From: Bacteroidota bacterium
GTDB taxonomy: Bacteria > Bacteroidota > Bacteroidia > Bacteroidales > B39-G9
Direction: 5' to 3'
Length of the DNA: 21,979 nucleotides
NCBI GenBank assembly: GCA_003648455.1
Contig: QMPG01000016.1
Span: forward strand, 1 to 21,979
Positions within the stretch are counted from its first letter, which is position 1. Each line of letters starts with the position of its first letter. Below the pieces are notes generated by a model. It was given only the letters and a program-made list of their open reading frames with translations, was not told where the DNA came from and made no database searches. A program made the translations under genes and the position numbers. Below are positions 8,805-17,248 of this stretch, piece by piece.

Positions 8805-10370
8805 ATGGCAGAGTTTACTACAGAAAAAAGAAGAGAATTAACTCAATCAAAAGCAGTTTTAACGACAGCAACTGAAGCTGAGTTTTTAGATCTTCAATTA
8901 AATACATCAGTCGTTGCTAAAATAGAAGCAGATTCCTCTAACAATGGAGTTTTTAGAACTACTAATTCAGAACTGACTGGACTTGCTTATGAATACCGAT
9001 ACCTCCAAGGAAAATACCATCCAGCACTTGACGAAAAAGAATATTATTACTATGATCAAAACGATGAAGGGATTACAATTGCTAAATCTTATTGGGATAA
9101 CCCTAAACTACAAGACGCAGGCGCCCTTAAACCTGGAAATGAATTTCATCTTAATATAAGAGAAGGGACTACTGTTAAATTTCCTATCCGTCCAGATAAA
9201 TACGCTTCTTGGGTTCCAGATAGTCACGAATACGTTACGGATTTTGAAACTACAGAGCAAAATATGATAGCAATGGTAAGAACTCTTGATACGTGGTATA
9301 CATCCGGATTTACTGGGAGTCTTGAAACAACAATTTTTGGTGAATATTCTGAATTAATTTTAGGCGAAGAAGATGATAGTCAGCCTTATATGACAATCGG
9401 TTATACAACTTATCAATCAGATCCAAACGATGGATACATGACGCCAGATTTTGATATGACTGGTGAATTAATATTAATTAATGGAACTGACTTAGATAAT
9501 TTTTCTTTCGGAAAAGTTGTTGCCTCAAGAGATCTTCCAAGTAGAATTTTATTCGTACCATATGGTAAGGTTGGGAGTATCCCCTCCGACGCGGACATAA
9601 CTTCTACATTTACTGCTAGTTCACAAATTATTCAGTTGATTTCTGAACAAGTGATATTTATGATGAAAGAATATTACACAATGATAAATCATTACCTAGA
9701 AAACAATCCTAACTATGACGATATCAACAACGAACCTATTGGTACAAGTGTTGATAACGTTTTGGCTCTTATTGATGTTTGGGAAAAAGATTCAACTCGA
9801 TTAACATTTGCTACAATGTTGCAATTAATGACTGATATTGAAGCTGAAAGAACTCCTACAATTTTGTCAAATAGAATTACTTATATCGATAATTACTTAC
9901 TAGCGTCAAACACTCTTTATGAAGAGAGATTTGACATCATTGATTTACGAATTACTAAAAACGCCGGTACGTTAAAAGAGATAATGACTGCAACTGGTGG
10001 TATTGAAGTAATTGTTGATATTCGACAAGACAGAGAAGATACTGTGCTTTTACATAATAAGTATTTTGTTGTAAAGTATGCTCTTAAAGATGGTGATTAT
10101 TACATGAGAATTTTCGTAGAAGAAGCGGATGAGTTAGCTGTAGGTGATTGGTGCTATATGTTAACAAATAACGATACAGTTCCTGAAATTCATGCACAAA
10201 TTACAGAAATTGTAGTTGGTAGAATTGAAGATCCTCTTAATGCTATATATGATAATGATGGAAATGTAAAAATGGCTTATACTGCGTGTAAAAAAGTATT
10301 TTTTGGGACAGAAGTATTCACTCCTTCTTATTTAACACAAGAGGGCTTCCGTATAATTAAAGAAATATAA
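8805..10370 (+). CDS. Unrecognised baseplate-operon structural protein
   Basis: This 521-aa soluble-looking protein has no motif I recognise. It is rich in Asp, Glu, Thr and aromatic residues, has no membrane segment and only two cysteines (in GDWCYML and TACKKVF). Predicted character is mixed beta in residues ~90-270, helical in ~280-390 (IIQLISEQVIFMMKEYY and later), and beta again toward the C-terminus. It sits 8 nt after the 713-aa gene and 44 nt before the gp25-like gene, inside the baseplate cluster, so a wedge or peripheral baseplate role is the natural guess. AGGAAA, which overlaps the preceding stop, serves the ATG. A sheath protein is unlikely at this position, but homology was not tested. 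Confidence 0.6.
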   Translation: MAEFTTEKRRELTQSKAVLTTATEAEFLDLQLNTSVVAKIEADSSNNGVFRTTNSELTGLAYEYRYLQGKYHPALDEKEYYYYDQNDEGITIAKSYWDNPKLQDAGALKPGNEFHLNIREGTTVKFPIRPDKYASWVPDSHEYVTDFETTEQNMIAMVRTLDTWYTSGFTGSLETTIFGEYSELILGEEDDSQPYMTIGYTTYQSDPNDGYMTPDFDMTGELILINGTDLDNFSFGKVVASRDLPSRILFVPYGKVGSIPSDADITSTFTASSQIIQLISEQVIFMMKEYYTMINHYLENNPNYDDINNEPIGTSVDNVLALIDVWEKDSTRLTFATMLQLMTDIEAERTPTILSNRITYIDNYLLASNTLYEERFDIIDLRITKNAGTLKEIMTATGGIEVIVDIRQDREDTVLLHNKYFVVKYALKDGDYYMRIFVEEADELAVGDWCYMLTNNDTVPEIHAQITEIVVGRIEDPLNAIYDNDGNVKMAYTACKKVFFGTEVFTPSYLTQEGFRIIKEI

Positions 10371-10390
10371 AAAGTCTCGTAAAGGTAATA

Positions 10391-10406
10391 CTAATAAAAC
10401 TATTAG
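10391..10406 (+). promoter_or_regulatory. Small hairpin abutting the gp25-like ribosome binding site
   Basis: CTAATA (10391-10396) and TATTAG (10401-10406) form a perfect 6-bp stem around an AAAC loop. The right arm overlaps the first two bases of AGGA (10405-10408), the ribosome binding site for the ATG at 10415. An AU-only stem is weak, so any effect on translation would be modest. It lies in the longest gap (44 nt) between tail genes other than the leader regions. Confidence 0.35.
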
Positions 10407-10414
10407 GATGAACT

Positions 10415-10765
10415 ATGAAAGGTATTGGTATATATGACGGAGATTTTATACAATTAAAAGAAGACCAAAACCTCGTCAGAGAAAACATCAAGAGAGTATT
10501 AACTACAGTTCCTGGCGAAAGGGTAGGAAATCTGCTTTTTGGGTCCAGAGTTCGGGAATATCTCTTCAATTTTTCGCATGTTTTACTTGAAGATTTAGAA
10601 CAGGTCATTATCTCAGCAATTACACAATGGGAACCAAGAGTTGATATTATGAATATTGATGTTGTGGTTGATGAAAAAAACCAAGAACAAGTTAATGTTG
10701 ATATGGTTTTACAGCTTAAGGAAAACCTTGATGAGTTTAATTTAAGCATACCAATAGTTTTTTAA
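10415..10765 (+). CDS. gp25-like baseplate wedge protein (GPW/gp25 family)
   Basis: This 116-aa protein matches the gp25/P2 gpW baseplate family, a core wedge component conserved across contractile injection systems. Visible hallmarks are VRENIKRVLTTVPGERVGNL at about 24-43, the short FGSRVREYLF segment, a helix leading into AITQWEPR, and a following DIMNIDVVV strand. The EPR motif is at residues 73-75. Length is close to T4 gp25 (132 aa). In known systems gp25 binds the gp6 wedge core and seeds sheath assembly, and the gp6-like gene lies just downstream. AGGA lies six bases before ATG. Confidence is high. Confidence 0.9.
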   Translation: MKGIGIYDGDFIQLKEDQNLVRENIKRVLTTVPGERVGNLLFGSRVREYLFNFSHVLLEDLEQVIISAITQWEPRVDIMNIDVVVDEKNQEQVNVDMVLQLKENLDEFNLSIPIVF

Positions 10766-10775
10766 GGACGTTTGA

Positions 10776-10961
10776 ATGAAAAAGATGATAGATTATATAC
10801 CTGAATCTGTCAATTTTGATATTGATGGACGCTATAATAACCTTTGGGACTCCGTATATAATATGAGAAGAAAAAAGGTAAACGAAAACAGAGCAGTACA
10901 TTCAGCTAATGCAATCGTTTATGCAGAAGTATTGAAAGATTTTATAGAGAATAAGGGTTAA
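10776..10961 (+). CDS. Small hypothetical protein between gp25-like and gp6-like genes
   Basis: This 61-aa protein is not recognised. It is charged and mostly helical in character (RRKKVNENRAVHSANAIVYA), with no cysteine and no membrane segment. It looks real because AAGGA lies seven bases before ATG, it fills the space between two firm genes exactly, and its stop lies 2 nt before the next ATG. Position suggests a small wedge or assembly factor co-translated with gp25 and gp6-like proteins, but no function can be assigned from sequence. Confidence 0.6.
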   Translation: MKKMIDYIPESVNFDIDGRYNNLWDSVYNMRRKKVNENRAVHSANAIVYAEVLKDFIENKG

Positions 10962-10963
10962 TC

Positions 10964-13900
10964 ATGGCACAAAAACAATTACTACAACTGCCAAAAACAC
11001 AATTTAGTGGATTGGAATATTCAAACATTTTAGAAGATGTTTATAATATGGTTCGAGAGACTACTGAGTATAACGAAAACTGGGATGACTTTCTTTCCAG
11101 TGATGCAGGTGTTATGATAACAGAAATCTATGCGTGGATTACTGATCAATTAGCAACACGAATTGACTGGGTAGTTAATGAAAATTTTATCGGAACTGCT
11201 ACTCAAAGAAATTCTATTATCAATCTTCTAAAACTTATTGGTTATAAGTTTCAACTTCCTGCCGCTGCACAAGTTCCTGTTACTGTTACTTTTGATCGCG
11301 AATGTGGTGTTTATATTTTAACACCTGAATATAATCCTAATGTTAGTTCGTTTGAACCAAAAACAGTTCTAGCAAAAGATAAAAAAGGTAAAATTAAATT
11401 TTTCGAAGCTGTTAACTATGACGTTGCAACCTTCGATTATTTATATAAACTTCCTATTGAATTAGATACATCAACTACTAGATCGTTTAATGTAAATTTC
11501 TATGAAGGTCAAACAAAAATTGAGAACTTCATTTCCCCTTCAAACTCAGGGCAGGTATTCAATTTATCTGAAAACCCTGTAATTAGAAACTCTATTCAGG
11601 TTTATGAAGTATTTGTTGATGGTGGAACAGGAGATACTACAGAAGTTAGACTTCTTGAAGTCGATAGTTTCCTATCCCTTGAAGCTCAACAGGAAGAAAA
11701 CGCAGATGGAACAACTAATGAAATTCCTTATGTGGTAAATGTTCTTGAGGATGACGCAGTTGAAGTTGCGTTTGGTTCAAGTTCATTATTAGCTGATCCA
11801 AATAGACGGCTACAATCAGAATCTGCAATTCGTATTTTCTACAGAGTTGGTGGTGGAACTGATGGTAATATCTCAAGAGGTGCAATTGATACTTCTGAAG
11901 ATATAACAAATAATAGTGTTGATACAACAATTCATTATTATAATGCAACTGAAGGTGTTGGTTCTGAAAATAGTGAGACTATTGAACACGCAGCTTATGT
12001 TGGGCCCCTACAAATTAAAACCGCTGGTAAAACTGTAACTGAAGAAGATTATGATATTATTCTTTCAAGTTTTATTAATGTTTTACTTTCAAAAGCTTAT
12101 GGGCATAATAACATTCCAGATAATTACTATGAAAAATATGGTACTTATATTTCTCCTCTTGAAGTTTTAAACTTTATTATTATGAAAAAATCTGGATGGG
12201 AAGAAATTCCTACTTCTAAATATAAATATGCCAACTGGGGAACTTTTAATCTTGAAAATTACTTCAACGAAAAAATTGCTTTTAAAGATGGCGCTTTTGG
12301 TAATATAATAAACCTATATAATAATAATACATTAACTGATGGACATTACGATTCTAATGATGAAGATCCTCCAACTTACGATCCTGGTCAAGACGAAGAT
12401 CCTCCTCTTTATACGCAGGTTTATGATTATGATAACCAGGGTGGTAGAGAGTTTTACAACTATATGGTTCTCAGAACTCCTCAAGATTGGAAGGATAGTA
12501 TTTTCATTGAAGATCCTAACGATCCAGGAAACTATATTGCTAATGAAGACGCAAAAGCATCATTAACTCACGAAATTTATGACCCAGAAATTCATCAGAC
12601 ACTTGAAAATATTGGAGATCATTTTGTTTATGACGCAGCAGATCCTTATTTTTATGGAGATTATAACAGTTCAGGACTTCCAAGACCTGAAATTGTAGAA
12701 GATATTCAAGCTTATATGGTATCAAGAAAAGACACACAAGAAGGTGTTTATATTGGAACAGATCATTTAACTGACGCAAATCAGTTAATCCTTGATATTG
12801 ATAATCATGGCGAGGTGCCTATTGACTTGAGCGTTGGTGGAATTAATCTTGAACTTGTTCCTCTTGATGGCATAAATGGTATAATCGACGTAATTAATAC
12901 AGAATTAGCCGCAGCTTATAATGGAGTATTTTCTTATCATGATTTTGGAGTTCAGATTCCAGATACATCAGCTGTTATGGATACTCTTGTGGATAAAGAC
13001 TATGATAATTGGTTATTAAGAGTTAGTGGTGTAGATTTTTCAGTAGACCTTGGAAGTACTCAAACTTATGATGATTTATTAGCTTATATGAATAATTCAT
13101 TTCAAGCAACCGGAACAAGTGGTTATCAAGATTTTAACGATACAGCTCCTTGGACTGTCTCAGATACTACAAATTATGATTTTAATTTAACGGTTGATGG
13201 TGTAGATAAAGGAAATATTGTTCTTGATGCAGTTGGAGATACAGAACTAACAGCACAGGACTTAAAAGCATTAATTAATATTGCGTTTACAAATCAAGCG
13301 ATAATTGGAGTTCACGCAGAGATTGCAGGAACAGCAGTTCGAATTTCATCAGAAGAAACCGGAATCACATCAACAATTTTAGTAGAAGCTGGGGCTTCAG
13401 ATAATTTATTAACAATAACTGGTGTGATGGGTGGTGCAGTTGATGGTGTTGGATTAGCAGCAGCAAATCTCGTAGCAACTTTTGTTCCTTCTCAGATTAA
13501 TATTGCTTGTGATGACGTAAGAATTAGTAGAACAGATGCATCTGGCACAGTTCTTCTTGAAGATACTGGAACTTCTACAGATATTTTAGCGGCTTTCGGG
13601 GCACTTCCAATTACAACTCTTCCTGTAAATCATGGTGATTATTCATTAGTTGCATCGATTGAAGATTATGGACTTACTGATCCTGGTGATCCTAAATATA
13701 TTAAACTTCTTTCTCCTACTGCTGGTCCTAACTCAATCATAAAAATCATTCAAGTTAATCCGACAACCAGAGATGCAACTGCCGCAACTTTTGGTCTCGA
13801 TTTTAATTCAGATGAAGTAACTGAATATGTTTGTTATGGACAAACAAGATTAACTATTATTTACAGAGATACAAATGAAGAAGACTTTGGTGATTTTATT

Positions 13901-15259
13901 TACGAGCATGGAAGCATTCATTTCAACCAAGATTCACCTCAGTATATATATCTCAACTATATTAAATCATTTCAAGATACTATCAGATTAGGAAATTATT
14001 ATACAGATAATTTTGACGAAGCTGACCCAGAGTGGAAGATGGCATCTTTAAGAATTTATAATACAATTTATAAACTCGATCCAGAAAGTACAAACCCAAA
14101 CGCTGAAATTATAGATGAAGATGTAACAGATATGTTAGTTAAATTCACAAGAAATGAAATTACAGATAACTCAATTTATGTTATTGAAGAAGATCCTACT
14201 CTTATTCTTACTGAATCAGATTATCCTACAATCGTTTCTATTGATTTAGATGGATATGCAGGTTGGGGTGCTGGGACTTTTATGAAAATCGCAATAAACG
14301 ATAACACTGAGATAAAAGTTGATATAGGAAGTATTACAAGTGCGTCTGTTTTAACAGACGCTATGAACTCTGCGTGGAAAATAGAAGCAAACGAAAAAAG
14401 AAATAAGAATATTGATTTTGCTACATATTCTACAGCTGGAGCTTCAGAAGAATATATAACTCTTATGGTTGACGATAAAACTAATACTGGTAAGATTACA
14501 ATTTATGATGATGAAGGTTCAATTTTATTAGGAGCAGAAATTTTTGGACAACCAGCGGGAGTAAATACAATTACATATCCAACAGGGGATTATTATTTAC
14601 AATTATTTCAACCTCAATATGATTCAGTACCTCCTTTAGACGCAGGAGAAATTGCAGGCTTAACAGCAGAAGAACTTTTCGGTTATATAAATATGCATAT
14701 AATTACAGGAACAACAACATCAATTCCAGACCTTGCGTTTAATGCTCATATGGTAAGTGATAGAAGACATGTATTTTTAGATCAAGATACATATAGAGTT
14801 CATACAGATGAAGATGATTTACAAAGCGTTCTTTACCAATATAAAATAGCTGGTGTAGACAACTCTTTTAAGAAACCTATATTTTCAACCTTTGACTGTC
14901 AGGCTAATATTTATATTACAACCGCAGCATCACAAGAAAGAGTAAAACAAAATATAGAGGATGCACTTAGAACTTTTTATTCACTTGAAAATACAATTCT
15001 TTCACAAAACGTAAATAAGTCAGAATTTATTGGAATAGTTTTGTCCGTTAATGGAGTTAGATACATCGACATTTTATACTTTGGAAATAATATGTTATAT
15101 GAAGAACCAACGCCAGCACCAGACCCACCAGATCCAGACGCAAATCAGGACTTAACAATTGAAGCGGACTTCGACGAGATCCTTGTTCTGTCAGATAATA
15201 CTTATGATTCTGGTGGAGAACAAACTCATGGATTGTTATTTAATTATACTACATTGTAA
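10964..15259 (+). CDS. Giant gp6/baseplate-J-like wedge protein
   Basis: At 1431 aa this is more than twice T4 gp6 (660 aa). Family hallmarks are clear. The N-terminus has DAGVMITEIYAWITDQL from residue 47, followed by QRNSIINLLKLIGYKFQLPA. VEVAFG is at 266-271, YRVGGGTDGN at 293-302, and the VTEEDY motif typical of baseplate-J/gp6 proteins is at 358-363. The C-terminal ~120 residues (QERVKQNIEDALRTFYSLEN, then IVLSVNGVRYIDILYF) resemble the usual gp6/J end. Between them lies a large insertion, about residues 460-1300. It has an acidic Pro-rich linker (EDPP twice, ~464-483) and several modules that look like flagellar hook-type IN motifs, the clearest at ~739-811. The protein would form the wedge core heterodimer with gp25/gp53-like partners. 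AAGGG lies six bases before ATG. Confidence 0.82.
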   Translation: MAQKQLLQLPKTQFSGLEYSNILEDVYNMVRETTEYNENWDDFLSSDAGVMITEIYAWITDQLATRIDWVVNENFIGTATQRNSIINLLKLIGYKFQLPAAAQVPVTVTFDRECGVYILTPEYNPNVSSFEPKTVLAKDKKGKIKFFEAVNYDVATFDYLYKLPIELDTSTTRSFNVNFYEGQTKIENFISPSNSGQVFNLSENPVIRNSIQVYEVFVDGGTGDTTEVRLLEVDSFLSLEAQQEENADGTTNEIPYVVNVLEDDAVEVAFGSSSLLADPNRRLQSESAIRIFYRVGGGTDGNISRGAIDTSEDITNNSVDTTIHYYNATEGVGSENSETIEHAAYVGPLQIKTAGKTVTEEDYDIILSSFINVLLSKAYGHNNIPDNYYEKYGTYISPLEVLNFIIMKKSGWEEIPTSKYKYANWGTFNLENYFNEKIAFKDGAFGNIINLYNNNTLTDGHYDSNDEDPPTYDPGQDEDPPLYTQVYDYDNQGGREFYNYMVLRTPQDWKDSIFIEDPNDPGNYIANEDAKASLTHEIYDPEIHQTLENIGDHFVYDAADPYFYGDYNSSGLPRPEIVEDIQAYMVSRKDTQEGVYIGTDHLTDANQLILDIDNHGEVPIDLSVGGINLELVPLDGINGIIDVINTELAAAYNGVFSYHDFGVQIPDTSAVMDTLVDKDYDNWLLRVSGVDFSVDLGSTQTYDDLLAYMNNSFQATGTSGYQDFNDTAPWTVSDTTNYDFNLTVDGVDKGNIVLDAVGDTELTAQDLKALINIAFTNQAIIGVHAEIAGTAVRISSEETGITSTILVEAGASDNLLTITGVMGGAVDGVGLAAANLVATFVPSQINIACDDVRISRTDASGTVLLEDTGTSTDILAAFGALPITTLPVNHGDYSLVASIEDYGLTDPGDPKYIKLLSPTAGPNSIIKIIQVNPTTRDATAATFGLDFNSDEVTEYVCYGQTRLTIIYRDTNEEDFGDFIYEHGSIHFNQDSPQYIYLNYIKSFQDTIRLGNYYTDNFDEADPEWKMASLRIYNTIYKLDPESTNPNAEIIDEDVTDMLVKFTRNEITDNSIYVIEEDPTLILTESDYPTIVSIDLDGYAGWGAGTFMKIAINDNTEIKVDIGSITSASVLTDAMNSAWKIEANEKRNKNIDFATYSTAGASEEYITLMVDDKTNTGKITIYDDEGSILLGAEIFGQPAGVNTITYPTGDYYLQLFQPQYDSVPPLDAGEIAGLTAEELFGYINMHIITGTTTSIPDLAFNAHMVSDRRHVFLDQDTYRVHTDEDDLQSVLYQYKIAGVDNSFKKPIFSTFDCQANIYITTAASQERVKQNIEDALRTFYSLENTILSQNVNKSEFIGIVLSVNGVRYIDILYFGNNMLYEEPTPAPDPPDPDANQDLTIEADFDEILVLSDNTYDSGGEQTHGLLFNYTTL
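12760..14515 (+). repeat. Divergent IN-like modules in the gp6-like insertion
   Basis: By eye, four segments share one layout: a beta strand pair with a small ligand-like turn, a helix ending in an LxxxIN or LxxxMN pattern, then a strand with Gly/Ile. They are at residues ~619-650 (IIDVINTEL), ~682-717 (YDDLLAYMNNSF), ~739-811 (LKALINIAF, then GVHAEIAGTAVRISSEETG) and ~1093-1180 (LTDAMNSAW). The third resembles the flagellin hook IN motif (FliD/FlgK type). Copies are too diverged to show DNA repeats. Confidence 0.4.
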
Positions 15260-15267
15260 GGTAAATT

Positions 15268-17211
15268 ATGGCTATAGAAAATTCAACCGGAGTATTTCAA
15301 TATAAACTCGATAAACTCGTTCAAGTATATGAGAACGATGATGACTTAATAGAATTACTTAAATCTTATGGACTCTATTTACCTGATACAGAAGAAGGTA
15401 TTCCACTACCCGAAAGAATTGCACAATACGAAGCTATTCTAACCGTCTTTGAAGAAAACTCTGTCGAAATTTCAGATAATACAATCACTGAGCTTCTATT
15501 AATTGATGATATTAGAAATCAAATTGATATCATATTCTATCAATCAGTAGATCCAATTGAAGATGATATGTATCGTCAACTTTTATATTCTTATAAATAT
15601 GGAACAATCAAACATTTCTTTTTAGAAAATTCTCAAACTTTTACTCCAAGCTATGATGCTCAAATAATACAAAGTCAAGATAAAATCCGATTATGGCAGC
15701 AAGCTTTTATGAAACAATTTGATAGATTTGCTGGTATTATTGATGACATTCTTGAAATTCAAGATATAGATGTTATCGCAGAAGAATATTTAGAATATAT
15801 CGCACAACTTGTTGGTTTTGAAAGAGGTGATACATCTCTTGGTGAATCACTTTTTAGAGAGATCACCAAAAATATCATTGAAGTTTATAGAATTAAAGGA
15901 ACTAATTATTCTTTTGAATTGTTTTTTAACTTCATTGGTTTTGAGATTGATGTAATAGAATATTGGTTTGATAAAAGATTTTATTATAGTAATGAAGTTG
16001 TTAATCCATACACAAAAGAAAATAATAATTTTAAGTTTGCATACTATTTAACTCCAATTAAACCTACTGATGGTTATCCTAAAGGTATGAATACCCCTTA
16101 TGTAATTAAGGATGATGAAATTACATCTATTAGAAATGGACTTCAATTCGATAAAGACATGGAAACAGCATCTGAGGATGAGCTTAAACAATATTTAGGT
16201 GTTGATCAATATGAAGGAACTAAAGATTTACAAGATGAAGATTTTTATTCTTTCTTTAAAACTAATATAATAGAATATTCTATTAGTAAACTATCTTCTT
16301 CTGAAATTCTTGAGGGATTAACAGAAGAAGATGAAGCGACTATTCAATCTTATACAAACTTTCTAACTCCAATTTTTGTTTCAAAAGAAGTTGTAGTTAA
16401 TGTAACTCCTTTTGAAGATGACGCTAGTGGAATGTTGACAATGACAGATGCTAGCCATCTGTGGGACGATCCAGATGACGATCCAGATATGGGTTCATAT
16501 TGGTTGTCTATGTTTATTGCAACTCTCGCAGCGGATATTCTCGCTAAACTCGCAGAAGTTAATGGAGTTGAAACAGAACTCTGGGACTGGGACTTATTTA
16601 ATATGGATAAGTTTGCTGTAGAACTTCCAGTAACAGTGCCAGCGGACGATATGACATCTCTCCAGACACTTCCTGGATTATATGACGGTGTTATAAATCC
16701 AATTGACGGTTTTGCTGAGATTTATCCTTATTTAGAAAATAAACCAGATACAACAAAAGATTTTACTCTTATAAGTACTAATGCTGCATTAGCTGCTGTT
16801 CCAGAATTCATGAATGATATTATATTCATGACAATTAAAAGTCATGAATATACTGCATCTCATGGTGGTATAACTTTTGGTGAAGTAGAAACACAAGCTA
16901 GTTATATAGCAAATCCTCCTAGTGGAACAATTTTCATGGGTGGCTCTGCATCAACACTCTCTGGTTATATTTTTGAATCTAGTGGTGGTTCAACAACTTC
17001 CGGTTCTGCAGAAACTGATGTAGTTTATAATTTTGAAACATCTGGTGGTTCAGTAACTTCCGGAGCTGCAATTACTTCATATTTAGGATATGAATATGAT
17101 ATGGTTGGCGGAGCAGATACAAGTGGTTCTGCAGAAACTGATGTAGTTTATAATTTTGAAGCATCTGGACAAGCAACAACATCCGGAGCAGCAACTACAT
17201 CTGGTGGTTAA
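15268..17211 (+). CDS. P2 gpI-like tail protein with C-terminal repeat region
   Basis: This 647-aa protein has a core at residues 171-233 that matches the P2 gpI tail-protein family. It contains AEEYLEYIAQLVGF, then a SLFREITKNIIEVYRIKGTN segment and IGFEIDVIEYW at the end. P2 gpI is only about 176 aa, so this version has long extra regions. The N-terminal ~170 residues are acidic and helical. The middle (~360-550) contains Asp-rich turns (WDDPDDDPD). The last ~90 residues are Gly/Ser/Thr-rich repeats. In P2, gpI sits at the baseplate edge and helps attach fibres, which fits the position after the gp6-like gene. The weak TAAGGT ribosome binding site overlaps the upstream stop. Core family call is good; the repeat function is unknown. 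Confidence 0.75.
   Translation: MAIENSTGVFQYKLDKLVQVYENDDDLIELLKSYGLYLPDTEEGIPLPERIAQYEAILTVFEENSVEISDNTITELLLIDDIRNQIDIIFYQSVDPIEDDMYRQLLYSYKYGTIKHFFLENSQTFTPSYDAQIIQSQDKIRLWQQAFMKQFDRFAGIIDDILEIQDIDVIAEEYLEYIAQLVGFERGDTSLGESLFREITKNIIEVYRIKGTNYSFELFFNFIGFEIDVIEYWFDKRFYYSNEVVNPYTKENNNFKFAYYLTPIKPTDGYPKGMNTPYVIKDDEITSIRNGLQFDKDMETASEDELKQYLGVDQYEGTKDLQDEDFYSFFKTNIIEYSISKLSSSEILEGLTEEDEATIQSYTNFLTPIFVSKEVVVNVTPFEDDASGMLTMTDASHLWDDPDDDPDMGSYWLSMFIATLAADILAKLAEVNGVETELWDWDLFNMDKFAVELPVTVPADDMTSLQTLPGLYDGVINPIDGFAEIYPYLENKPDTTKDFTLISTNAALAAVPEFMNDIIFMTIKSHEYTASHGGITFGEVETQASYIANPPSGTIFMGGSASTLSGYIFESSGGSTTSGSAETDVVYNFETSGGSVTSGAAITSYLGYEYDMVGGADTSGSAETDVVYNFEASGQATTSGAATTSGG
16939..17208 (+). repeat. 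Five tandem ~20-residue Gly/Ser/Thr repeats
   Basis: Residues 558-647 of the gpI-like protein form about five units: 558-572, 573-592, 593-613, 614-633 and a short last unit 634-647. The consensus is GGSxTSGxAxTxVxYxFExS. Units two and four are nearly identical: 36 bases match exactly at 17002-17037 and 17125-17160, giving a 123-bp period. The reading frame is kept throughout. The near-identity suggests recent duplication or gene conversion. Confidence 0.85.
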
Positions 17212-17248
17212 TACATAAATAGTTGTAAAGATAATTAGGAGAAAGAAC

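Noticed and set aside
10357..10749. Minus-strand 130-aa frame
   Set aside because: It lies fully antisense to the gp25-like gene, whose family match is strong.
12339..12566. Plus-strand 75-aa frame inside the gp6-like gene
   Set aside because: It is an out-of-frame shadow of the acidic linker region with no ribosome binding site that stands out.
17002..17160. Two identical 36-bp repeats, a length typical of CRISPR repeats
   Set aside because: There are only two copies. They keep the reading frame of the gpI-like gene and match a longer protein repeat, so they are coding repeats.
17213..17221. CATAAATA as a T4-type late promoter (TATAAATA)
   Set aside because: One mismatch to a short AT-only motif in AT-rich DNA; similar strings occur inside genes, and the operon shows no matching set.
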